This document shows positions 11,159-21,914 of a DNA stretch of 64,000 bases, one piece after another. The notes beneath the pieces were generated by a model. It did not search any database. It saw nothing but the letters and a program-made list of their open reading frames with translations, and was not told the origin of the DNA. Each line of letters starts with the position of its first letter. Position 1 is the stretch's first letter. The stretch comes from Balanoglossus misakiensis (Eukaryota > Hemichordata). The stretch is from assembly GCA_040954595.2 (NCBI GenBank), contig CM082576.2, positions 7,378,001 to 7,442,000 of the forward strand, in the 5' to 3' direction. The position numbers and the translations under genes were made by a program.

Positions 11159-12723
11159 TGACAGTTTTTAATAATAATTTTCAACAAACTATGCAACATT
11201 AGGATGCGGGTGGCAATATTTCTGGGACACTTTCGGGGGACAGGCGTTAAATGTAAATGTTAGCTATTTTTGTGTGTGGACCACACTTTGAGGGACTTTA
11301 GGTCTTCCACCATTTTATCTTGAGAAGTTTTGTTTTTACAAAGTTTTTGTTTTAGTTTGTGTGTATTCTCTTGTCTGTGTATTTTTCACACTGTGTTTCC
11401 AATACCTTGTTCAGATCGTAGTCTCTTCGTGAGGTAGTTGTTGAATTCTGATAAATGTCTTGTGATGTCATGTCGAGTAAAATCGCAGATGGGATCGCCG
11501 CACCGATCGGTCGCACACTTAACAAAACACCATGGATGATCCGTTGGTTTGAAGATACGCAACTAAAGTTGTTTCGTCCCTATCTTCTCTGTAGCCCCAT
11601 CAACGAACTCATGGCTTAATCTTTATGAAAGCTGCATCTTGTAAGATTTTATTAATAAGGTTGAGATGTCGTCGTAAGCGATGGTGCCCAGCTTAAAGAA
11701 GGAAAAGACATTTACATGTTAGAATCATTGTCCGAAGTGTATCGTTCGGCAGAACAACCCAACCCGGTGCCCATCGTTTCTTGCTTTTGTTGGCGAACCC
11801 CTTTTAACTTGGTCTCAAAGACAACTCGTATTCCTTCTTTCTTTTTTGATGTGATGGATGAACTCGAGCGCATATTTCATGTTTGATTAATGTAAACGCT
11901 TATACTTTACACATGAGCAAGATTGAATAAAAGAAGTGCAATTTTTTGCTATTACTGTGTCAACTTCTTCTTCACATTTTTAATGTATAATTTGCCTCGT
12001 TATTGTGCGATTTAATTACACCCACTGCTCTTATACGATTACGTATAACGAGCGAAGACAGCGGCAGAGAGGAAGAAAGTGAAGTGGCCACTAGAGGGCT
12101 AATCTTCGCAGGAGTCCAATTAACCAAAATGATGATTCAGGCGGAACACTATTACATTCAAAGAGTAAAGGAGTCAAAAACATAAGATACTGATTAAAAC
12201 AGAGTTTATTCTCTATGATTTGACATAGGCAATTTGCTTCAACGTTACTACACCACCAAACGGTGAGAGCGATTCAACAATATAAAAAGCTAAAAGCAAG
12301 AGATTGATGTGTTAAATTACAAAACTGTATACATTAAGACGATTCTACAAACATGACAAGAGTAGTCTGATATAACTAAGGTCAGGATCATTATCATATG
12401 GACACTTGACACAGGAATAAAACTCAGAAGTATTATTATGACTCATTTTAATAAATAAGTTCTTATTATGTACAAAAATTCTATTTGCTACCAATCCATT
12501 TATCAGTTAGTTTATCAGTCTAGAGACTTCACATAAATTGTAACACTTTCCTCTACCAGTTGGGCACTACTAAATTCAAACATTAGGCATGACAACTGCT
12601 GAACATATTTACAAGTTCACTAAAATGACCTCCTGAGAGACTAACAGAGACAAGTATCGCACCATATAACCATGACGATTAAACAGAAAAGTACCACATC
12701 TGATGCCATTGTAAAAGTACTAT
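11159..12723. other. 3' UTRs of GALNT7 and of the facing gene
   Basis: The GALNT7 3' UTR runs to AATAAA at 11926-11931. The facing minus-strand gene has its signal at 12210-12205 (TTTATT on the plus strand) and a 3' UTR of about 515 bp. Bases 11940-12200 lie between the two tails. A 60-codon frame at 12003-12185 has no protein character. Confidence 0.5.
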
Positions 12724-13610
12724 CTACATGGCTTCAACCTTGGCAGCAAATATTAGGATGTGTTTCTCTACTTCCTTGGTGATCTGTTCTTTAGATGCAT
12801 TTGGATGATTCCTGATGTAATTTGAAATTCCTAAGATTGCTTCGGCCTGGAATACAAATGAAAAGGTTGTGCAAGGTTATATTCCTTCTACAATTAACAT
12901 TTCAATGCTAGAGAAACATGCAATGTGACAGAATGTGCAAGATGTCAATTTTGTGTACGAAATTTGATTGAACAGTAATAATGCGATGAACTTGCAAATA
13001 TATCTTGCGCACCTGAAATTATGTGACAAGTCTGTTTAGGATGATTGGAGTCCAGGCATAAGCCTACCAATGATAACCTACCCTTAGTGCATCCATTGCG
13101 TCTTCACCAGAAACTCTATGCCATAGTTCAGAAGCAACTCTCATTGTGGTTATTGCCTTGTAAAACTTCCCACCATCTTCCTCCTTGTTTAACCATGCTA
13201 ACATTGCTATCTGCGGGTGGGATAATTGATCAACATAAATGATCATTTTTAATCAATTAACATGATTGCCTATTTTAAGGAAGAACATGCGTTTTCCTTT
13301 ATATTTGCTTTCATGTTCCTACTATTCCTATGCTATTGATCATTGTAATATTTTCTCCATAAACGTAGGCTAGATCTCAAATTAGGTCACCATGGCCCTA
13401 TCCTTCATTGTTTTGAAAAGTGATTCAAAATGGGCGGCGCAGTGCCACTCCTGCAGTTGCCTGTCGTGCAAACGTTATGTTCTCACGTTCACCTGTAGCC
13501 TATTTGGTCCAGATTATCTTGTGACAACATTCTACCTCAATCGAATAGTTTACCTGTTGTACTAGATCACCAGTTCCTAATCTCCATTCTGGATTACTAA
13601 GCTGTTCCAT
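12724..13610 (-). CDS. Unrecognised 102-residue protein
   Basis: Three exons (13610-13554, 13210-13082, 12846-12724) are in phase 0 throughout and have good GT-AG sites. They encode 102 residues starting MEQLSNPEWRLGTGDLVQQ and ending with a long helical stretch, KEQITKEVEKHILIFAAKV. The product is small and probably all-helical, with no signal peptide, membrane segment or zinc-binding cysteines. I do not recognise the family. Clean splice junctions, constant phase and a poly(A) signal at 12210-12205 make a real gene likely. The frame stays open 12 codons above the start but contains no other ATG, so the start at 13610 stands. It shares a very short divergent promoter (136 bp) with PDCD2. Confidence 0.72.
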
Positions 13611-13746
13611 GACGAGTTTCTGCTGTAGATGTAGCTGCTTTATCACTGTTTATGATACACGGTCACAGGAATGTCATGTGACAATTTCTAACCTATCAAC
13701 GTTAGTTTACCTGGAGAAAAGAAAGCAGAAACTCACGAATACTAAT
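13611..13746. promoter_or_regulatory. Compact divergent promoter, 102-aa gene / PDCD2
   Basis: Only 136 bp separate the two start codons. Both 5' leaders and both promoters must fit here, or the transcription units overlap. No TATA box is evident. Confidence 0.55.
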
Positions 13747-15388
13747 ATGGCGGCGCCCAGAGGAAACGAAGCGGTCGAGCTTGGTTTCGTCGAGAAAACG
13801 GAAAGTTGGCGTTTAAATAGCAAGTATTTTCCGTCTAAGGTTGGAGGTAAACCGTCATGGTTGCATCTTAAATCACTCCCACCACCAGAAGAATTTCAGT
13901 GTAATTCATGCAAGAATCCATGTATTTTTCTTCTCCAAATATACGCACCCATCGACGAACAGAAAACGTGTTTTCACAGGACAGTGTATTTGTTCTGCTG
14001 TAAGAATCCCGAATGTTACAAACCGAATTGCAACTCGCCGTTCATCGCTTTCAGGAGCCAGTTGTCAAGGGAAAACAAGTATTATGATTACGAGCCTGCC
14101 GATGAGAGTGAAGAGAGCGAACCGATCACCCCGGCCAATTTCGACCAGCGGTTGTGTGTCGTGTGTGGGTGTTTGGGCCCGAAAAGATGCGCGAAATGCC
14201 ACACGACAAACTACTGTAGCCGTCTCCACCAAACAGTTCACTGGAAGGCGGGACATAAAAGCAACTGTGGCAAAACAGAAGGCAAGTTGTTCTTATTCTT
14301 AGTTTTTACACACATATGTCCAGATGTCGTGAGAACTGGTGAGCGCCCTCGTGCGACGAGGAGCAACACATCCAATTGCAACTTCGGTGTATTTATACAT
14401 GGGGGTAACAAACAGTTAGCAATGACATGTGACTTAATAACATCTATTTGTTTTACGCCCCAGGTGGTGAAACAGACACAAGCAAACTATTATTTCCTGA
14501 GTCTGAGGTGGTGATAGAAACAGAGGAACTGAGGACCGCTAAGCAAAAAGAGAAAAGTGAAACTGAGAAGATGAAGGAATATTCCCAGTTCATGCAAAGT
14601 GAAACAGGAAAATCCACTGCCAAGAATGAAGACATGGCACAGGAGGACTTGGAGAAGATGGCTTTCCATGATGAAGATGTACAGTTCAAGAGGTTTCGAG
14701 AAAGGGTCAACCACGAACCAGAGCAGGTATGTTACAGAGGTGGACATCAGTATTTCCACAATTAAAATGAATCAAACATTTTGTTATTTAAAAGTGTTAA
14801 AACTCTAGCATCTGACAAAGTTAGCTGTGGACACAACATACCTTCACTTTGTATGATTTACTAGTACTAGTATGTACATGTATACATGAATTTGATTTAC
14901 GTATTGTTGTATTTTCTTTGCAGGTTTTGAGGTATGAAAGGGGTGGCAAACCCCTTTGGATATCCAGTGAACACATCCCACAGGTTGATGACATTCCCCC
15001 CTGTCAGTGTGGGGCACCTAGGATATTTGAATTTCAAGTAAGTCTTATTGATATCAGTTGAAATTCTTACTGAGGTTTTTATGCTGGATATGTCTGTTTT
15101 TTCCAATAAAAGTACATGTACACGCAGATATGACAAAGTAACATTCACTATGATTGACGACAAACACAGTCTTGTTTGAATTCTCAAATACAAATTTGTG
15201 TTTTTTCTATCTTCTTTCAGATATTACCACAGTTGTTGGGTCATCTCCATGTTGACAGTCTAGGAGCAAGCATTGATTGGGGCACTCTAGCAATTTACAC
15301 ATGCTCCAGTAACTGTGATGCTGGTCCTGCGTACCACCAAGAGTTTGTGTGGAAACAGGACTGTAGTGATAACACTTCACAAAATTGA
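13747..15388 (+). CDS. PDCD2: Programmed cell death protein 2 (MYND zinc finger, uS5 chaperone)
   Basis: Four exons (13747-14281, 14464-14726, 14924-15037, 15221-15388) give 359 residues, close to vertebrate PDCD2. PDCD2 binds nascent ribosomal protein uS5 (RPS2) and supports 40S subunit production. The N-terminal half has the ELGFVEKTESWRL start, CNSCKNPCIFLLQIYAP and YLFCCKNPEC. It is followed by a MYND finger at about residues 136-173 (CVVCGCLGPKRCAKC, then NYCSRLHQTVHW and HKSNC). The C-terminal domain has QCGAPRIFEFQILPQLLG and WGTLAIYTCS. The start MAAPRG is chosen for its context (ATATGGCGG); the frame is open further upstream but lacks similarity. Intron 1 uses a GC donor (GAAG then GCAAGT at 14282), since the nearest GT would bring a stop codon. 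An AATAAA lies near 15778. Confidence 0.96.
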
Positions 15389-15971
15389 AACTGCCATTAT
15401 CATAAATGATATTGAGATGTACATACAAAATAAAGCTGACCGACAACATGATGTTCGGTATATAGTGTAAATTAGTGAACTTCATAGTTATTGAAAACAT
15501 GCAACTGCATTCACTTCAACAGTGTTGCAACTATGACACAGACTAATTGTGGGAAAGAAGTTGTCTAATATTCCTTGATGGAGAGAGATGATTTAAATAA
15601 GACCAGATGATTGCAAGATATAAAGCAGTACCCCTTGCCGAGAAGCTGTTCACAGATCTGTCATCAAAGCCAGGTCTGAATAATTCATGGCACTGGTGGA
15701 AATCTTATTCTAGTACTTAGTATTCACAGATATCATGATGCCTCAAATGGAAGTCTTCTTCCTATGTGAATGTGAAAAATAAATACAATCTACATTTACT
15801 GGTGTAGTTATATGAATAGACAGGAATGGGTGTGGAAACACACGGTCACCTTTGATGGGAGAGAGTCTCGTGGTGTCTTGGAGGTATTTGAGCTGTCACT
15901 TTGTGCAGCAATGACCACTCAGTGACCAGGAGTGATGTCTTGTAAATGGCAGAGCAATACTCTCACACCAT
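15389..15971. other. Convergent 3' ends of PDCD2 and TRPT1
   Basis: This holds the PDCD2 3' UTR, with AATAAA near 15778. I found no canonical AATAAA for TRPT1 on the minus strand here. The two 3' UTRs may overlap. Confidence 0.45.
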
Positions 15972-17942
15972 TCATGGTCGTTTGAGACCTAATTTGTAAG
16001 ACAGATACTTACGTGGCCGTAACTGTATGACATCTTTGAAATATTTTGGTAGAATTATTCCATCTTTGTTTCCAGATGAAAGGATCACATTATTTGCAGA
16101 TATGAAGAATTCCAGTCCATCTGACAAATAAAATATGGATTTAATGGTAACTTTTTTAGAAGAGAGAATTTAAATACAAATTACTGGTACCGGTATTGCC
16201 TGTTATGTTGGACTATGTGATAACACGTCAGCAAACATGCTGAGTCCCAAGTTAGTTGATATTTAAGGAATGGAAACTGTAAACATCATATTCTTAGAAT
16301 TGAAACAAAATCTTGTGCATACAGCTCACTTCCACATGTCTAAAATCTACAATTAACTCACCTTTTAAGGCTTTCTCTAGATCCAAGTATATAATTACTT
16401 GACAAGAATGCCTCATTCCTGTAGAAAATACAGAATAAATATCAGAACCAAGACAAAGCAGTTTCTTGTGAATTCATCTGGCATTATTAAGCTGTAATGT
16501 TCGTTTGCTGATTTGTAATAATGATGATGATGACTTTCAAACAGAGAAACAGTAAAAGTTATTGGCAACGGCTAGAATAGGCTGGTCCTTTTCTGGCTCT
16601 TAAATACGTTTTGTATAATACAATTTTGTACATGGTATTTTCTTACCACTAACAACACCCTCTTCTCCAGGTTCTCCTGGTGCACAATGTATGTGATTTC
16701 TTCTCATTCTGGACAAACCCTGTGTTGGTAATCAAAAACATTTAAATTGCATTGTAAAGGTTTCTCCTACAGTGTACAGACATGAGCCCAAATTTTCATC
16801 TAACATAATCTTCTAACAGACAAACTACAAAAAGTGGCAGCAATGTTGGAATTGCTGTAGGACAACTTTATGTAACTGATTAGATTGAGCACTGTGTCAT
16901 AAGCAAAGTACATGTACACTGTTACTAATATAACAGAATCCAAATACCTGTTTCTGAATTTTCTCCCAGGCCTTCAGATAGGTTCCATGAATGACAGTTG
17001 GGTACTGGGTTGCATCTGCAATTGGGGTCAAATCCAGACCCTCAACCTGAAACATTCAAATCATTATATATCTTGCTAATACGTAAACTGAACATTAATT
17101 TACATGTGAAATGATCAGATGTACTGGCATATTACTTACATTAATCGTGTGACCCTGATTGGCGCAAATCTGTAGTCTGTTATTTTCTGGGTGATTTCTG
17201 AGAGAAAATCTCTTTTTTTCATTATTTGCAACAATCCTTTCTATATCTTCAGTTGTATACACTTTGAATCTCTGGAGGGCCAGGATGTCTTCTACATTTA
17301 AATAACCACCTGCAATATGGAATGAGAATGCAGTGAAATATGAGAATTTGTTGCATGATTTAAGAGACAAAAGTTGCTATTTCTGTATGTTGCTTATGAT
17401 CCTGTGCATGTTCATAAATTTTCTGCAATGATACTAGTACTTCACACACCTTCATCGAATTTGAAACCTTCTTTTTCAGCACCATGCCTCAAAAGCCACG
17501 ACAGAGACTTGCTCAGCTTAACATCTGGGTCATCACGAAAGTTCTGAAATAAAAGATTTCACTCACATGACCAAAACTGAAATATTATTATCAAATAAAA
17601 AAAAGTGTCATCAAAATTGGCAGATTGACAATGCCATGATTACATGATGTTCCCCATAGTTTTACATGCTGTACGATATTATTGATCCTTTCACGTATGA
17701 TTTGTTTTCCACTCGGGGATATTTCCCTATCTAATGCGGTAGTCTGTTGGGCATCTCACCCTTCTTCCCTTGCCACTTCCGCCTCTAGCACCACCCCTGC
17801 CACTTCTTATTTCGCGGCCCGAAGAAGCCATGCTTCTCTCTTGTTGATGTTGAGGAGGTCGGTGTCCCCCTCTGTGTCCCGTTTGGGATGCCGGTTGGTG
17901 TTCGCCTTCTCCAACTGTTTTGGGTTCTCCAATCGAAGTCAT
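15972..17942 (-). CDS. TRPT1: tRNA 2'-phosphotransferase 1 (KptA/Tpt1)
   Basis: Seven exons (17942-17760, 17543-17450, 17309-17140, 17046-16948, 16719-16647, 16418-16362, 16120-15972) give 274 residues. The enzyme removes the 2'-phosphate left at the splice junction by tRNA ligation, transferring it to NAD+. The catalytic core starts after about 60 residues of low-complexity Gly/Arg/Gln-rich leader. It shows KLSKSLSWLLRHGAEKEGF, RFSLRNHPENNRL, ANQGHTINV, VIHGTYLKAWEKI, LSRMRRNHIHCAPG, SGMRHSCQVIIYLD and SANNVILSSGNKDGIIPPKYF-like segments. The conserved Arg and His residues of the family are all present. The start is uncertain: the frame is open above 17942, and a second ATG lies 39 codons in (MASSGR). 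The C-terminal residues RKYLSYKLGLKRP read through a possible splice donor at the end of exon 7, so an alternative tail is possible. Confidence 0.93.
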
Positions 17943-18291
17943 TGAGATTGTGATATGTCGTACAGTCGAAAATATTCCGCGGTCTGCTGCAAACAGGTCG
18001 GATCTGACAGCAATATTGTGAAACGTCACATTAACAGCAAAAAGTACAAGTTTCGCTTTCAAGTTCTTGTGAAATCAATCTGACCCGATTTGACCTTTGA
18101 CTCACAGGTTCCAACGTTGGGGGCGTTTCATGACGTCATAGTAAACCTCGCGGTTTATTCAAAAAACGGTCAGCCATTTTAGTTGGAAGTACGCTCCAAG
18201 ATTCATCTTTGTTCGCGACAATAAGCAAGTTATTATTCACAGCAGTTACCGTTGTACTTGCGTGCATTACTACACAGTCTGGCGAAAAACA
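17943..18291. promoter_or_regulatory. Divergent promoter region, TRPT1 / CDCA5
   Basis: A 349-bp gap between opposite start codons. It contains CpG-bearing stretches (18110-18170 and 18290 onward). No TATA box is seen. Confidence 0.45.
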
Positions 18292-20425
18292 ATGCCACCG
18301 AAAGCTCGGAGTAAGGCGAAGGCGAAAACGTCCAGGAAATCCCCCAGCGAAAAAGCAGCTCGCGGACACGGTGAGTCGCGTCGAGTGACGCTTGAAGTTG
18401 AATGAATAACAACGCCACACTGAAAAGAATGATACATGATTTTCTTTCATCTCGTACGTGTATTTGTAGACGAATCCTTCCCTCGCGTTCTAGCCAATGT
18501 TGTCAAATTTTTATACGTTCAGTAAAACGTCTCCCAAACTCAGAATGTATATAAACGTTGGATCTGTGCCATATCTTGTGAGACTGGTCTGGTCTTACGT
18601 CACGTCATCTTGAAAAAGTGAAAGCGACATTGCACAAATGCGGATGATGGCCACCAGTCTGTTTCACTACACATTTGCCTTTCCTTTCAGTTTCTCAATG
18701 GCAACATAAACTACATGTAAATATTATTTACAGATTCATCATCGGATGAAAAAGATCCATACTCTGCCAGAGTTGTATTACACAGATTATCCAGTAAACA
18801 CAGTCGTTTTGTGGTAAGTTAAAACTGCCTTTTGCATTACAACTGTAAGGTCTATACCTTTGAACACTGTAAATACGAAATCGTGTTGGTTTGCAAAGGA
18901 TTTTAATTTTACACATGGTTGATTTACTTTCTCTAACAGAAATCCAGCACAGATACAGAAGTTGATAATTTATTTGACTTCAAAGAGAATGGAAATCAAT
19001 TCCTGGTATGTTGATTATTGTTAACTAAAAATTAATAATTCAGAGACTGGATGAAATCTTTATTGCATGCCTGAAGGTTCATCTGTAACCAAGAAGTGAT
19101 CTGTTCTGCTGCAATATCAGAAAATTGTCTATGGTCAAAACATAATTTTTTCCCCCCACGCATTTTTCTTCTCCTTGATAACAGCAGAGGACTGACCCAT
19201 ATGATGGGGATATGGAAAACAGCAGTGGAACACAAAGCCAGTCGGATGTTATGCGGTCGTTCTCACAGTCACCACTATCATCTCCATCCTCGCAAGAAAT
19301 GGACCATGACAACAGACAAATACTGTCTCCATCAAGAAGACAAAGCTTGGTCAATCCAAAAGGTACGAAATTGGAAAATTGATATGCAAATAGGTTCTGA
19401 AGTTGCTTCCGAAAAAGGTCAATGTACTTTATCATTCTAAGACCATTGAAGGACTGCAAATGCATTTTGTCTCTTCTTTCCTTTCAGGCACAAATTCACA
19501 CACATCAGGGAAACAGAAATCCAGGAAGACAAAATCGTCATCCAGAAAGTCATCAAACAACACTTCTTTGAGTCAGCAGTCGGGTCAAGATGACAGTGGG
19601 CTGTTTGTGTCACCAGATGTGCAGAGGGTGATGAGACTGTGTGCGTCGGATGCGTCCACGCCCAGCAGTTGCATCAAAGAGAAACCGGTCGAGGAATCCT
19701 TGTTCGGCTTTGAAAAACTGATGACGCCCGAGCCCCTGCCTTTCTCCCCCGTACAGTCGGCCACTCCGACCTCTTTTGCGTCCATGTCCACAGCGTCATC
19801 ATCGGGCGTCCACAGCATGTCGCAGAGCTTGACGTCGGCGCTGTCGAACGCCAGCATATCGCCCGTCAAGCGCAGCTTGGGGCAGGGAATGTACGACTTG
19901 CCAATCGAGAGGCCAGCGAAGAGGATCAAAAAGAAGAAGATGACAGCAAAGCAGGTGAGTCGCTCATTGTTCAGTTTATAACATGGGATTATTTATAGGC
20001 TGCGCTGTTGCGCACTGGCATGGACCATTGACAAAATCACTCCAGGATAAGGACAATTGTGTAAACGCAAGTGCAACAAGTACAGCGAGTAGTGGCTGCA
20101 GAAATGGGGGTCATCTGAATATTTTGACTTAGGGCTGGGGGTTCATTTGACAATTGTTGCCAAAGTCACTGCAGTTTGAACAGAACCGCCACCTGTGTAC
20201 TTCCCAACACTTTCATCACGACCCCCTTTTTCCCATGTAAAAGATATACACGGACGAGCCAGCAACATCAGCAGTAAGACTTGAAAATGTAGCACGATGC
20301 ATCTGGGTGTTAACATTTCCCTACTTGTCTTTTCTTTCTTGCAGAAAGCCGATATTGAAGATTGGAGTGCGAAGATCAATGCGCAGTTTGATGACATTGA
20401 GATGCATGAACTTATCGTAGAGTGA
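18292..20425 (+). CDS. CDCA5: Sororin, cohesin-protecting factor
   Basis: Six exons (18292-18370, 18734-18813, 18940-19005, 19188-19362, 19488-19954, 20345-20425) give 315 residues. Sororin binds PDS5 on acetylated cohesin, blocks WAPL and so holds sister chromatids together until mitosis. The diagnostic C-terminal domain is present: KRIKKKKM, then DIEDWSAKINAQFDDIE and HELIVE, ending the protein like vertebrate ...FDLLVE. An FGF motif occurs in ESLFGFEKLMTPEP, matching the PDS5/WAPL-binding region. A KEN motif in DFKENGNQ suits APC/C-Cdh1 turnover. Many S/TP sites (LSSPSSQ, LSPSRRQ, MTPEP, FSPVQ, ISPVKR) fit CDK1 control of release. The rest is low-complexity Ser-rich and probably disordered. 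Exon 4 has a NAGNAG acceptor (19182-19187) that would add or drop one Gln. AATAAA lies at 21053-21058. Confidence 0.92.
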
Positions 20426-21914
20426 ACTGAACTGTGTTTCTGTGGAAATGTTGGGCTGCCTAGTACGATTCTACCTTGAAGAGAAGAATCTCCAGAGATT
20501 TATTTTGATACGTTTGAACTCAAGTGGTTTCAGTTGGGCATTATCACTGATAAGGTGGATGTTCAATCGGTCATCTGCAAGGAACTGTTTTTGTTTGTTT
20601 TTGTTTTTACTTTACTTCTTTTTTGTTGACACTGACCGTTTTATGAGAAGGTAAAAGAACTCCTTGCAGATCTGTGATACACATTTTGTAAATTTCTCTC
20701 TTTCTTTTCAAGTTTTCTGTCGTCTTTACACACTTCTGCCTGTTCAGCACACCATTCTGGCATATTGTGCTGCACCTGTTTTTTTTTCTGTAACACTCAA
20801 TTGAATGTACAAGAAATGTGTAGCATTTATAGAGGAGGCCATGCTGTTGATCAGGCATTTCATACAGCTGTAAATATTGATTTGTACTGAGTGTAGTGGG
20901 AGTACCATAGATTGAAAAAAAAAATGAAAAATTCTTTAGGTGAAGCTTCTTGAAAACAATCATGAAATTAGAGAATAGTAGATAAAAATTTGCAGTAGAC
21001 TTATTTATTTGACAATTTTTTTTTCACTGCCTCATTTAAGATGTTTACAAGCAATAAACTTTTTGAAGAATAACTATCCGTTGCATGTTTTGTTGTATCC
21101 ATGGAAACATATTACTCTTTGAATAACATAGAAATGTTAGCTCAAATTTTCAGGGATATTACGGAGAACATCAGTGAAACTGATGGAAGAATGAATGGGG
21201 GGGGGGGGGTGACCGAGAACACCTCAAGTGACAGCCCCTCCAGTCTGGGGTTCTGCCATAGAAACCACACAACTAAAGATCAGAACATACATTCAAATAA
21301 ATATTTTATTAATGTCACTACCAAGCAATTTAAAAATGTCCACTTCTGAACTTCTTTTTGGAAGGGAAGGGAAGGAATGAGATTACATGCACTACACCAG
21401 GCCTTTACTGATAAGATGGGACAAAAATTGTCACTGACAGATAAAGTAAAAGTCAATATGTACAATCTGCTCAGTTATAACCACTGTCTGTCAAATTTTA
21501 CCTCGTGACTTGAATTACAATTACCATGGCAAAAATAGAAGTAACGCTGAATTTCTTTTGTGGTACAGTGAAGAAATGAACTACATGTACTAGTATTCTG
21601 TATTGAAAAGTGCATAATGACGAGTTCTTCACGATGTATGCAAATTCTTTATGGTCACCTATGCAAATTTAACCACTGTTACCATGAAAAATCGAAATAT
21701 ATCCAATCAGAGATTTTCAGTGGTGGGCACATGTGAGAAAGAGTGTACCACTACATGGTCCTTCAAAGACTTGGACATGCCCTTTTCACCATATATAGGC
21801 ATAGGTAGTGACTGTATACCTATAACTCCAACGAGGATTGGTGTGAATTAAGTTTGTAAAGACTTTTGAAAAGTCAAATTATTCAGAGTTACCACATATC
21901 AAAGTCTAATTTTA
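20426..21914. other. CDCA5 3' UTR and spacer to SCFD1
   Basis: The CDCA5 3' UTR is about 630 bp and ends near 21060. Next come a G13 run (21197-21209) and a TTTATT (minus-strand AATAAA) near 21305 that could serve SCFD1. The second copy of the dispersed repeat is at 21740-21826. No gene is supported. Confidence 0.5.
21740..21826. repeat. Dispersed repeat, copy 2 (core)
   Basis: This is the partner of the copy at 3675-3752, in the same orientation. It keeps CCACTACATGGTCCTTC, AAAGACTTGGACATG and TATAGGCATAGG. The similarity may extend some tens of bases beyond the core on the left. Confidence 0.55.

Noticed and set aside
13609-13746. Longer N-terminus for PDCD2 from the upstream open frame
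   Set aside because: The added residues have no family similarity, and the frame overlaps the divergent promoter. MAAPRGNEAVELGFVE is a natural start.
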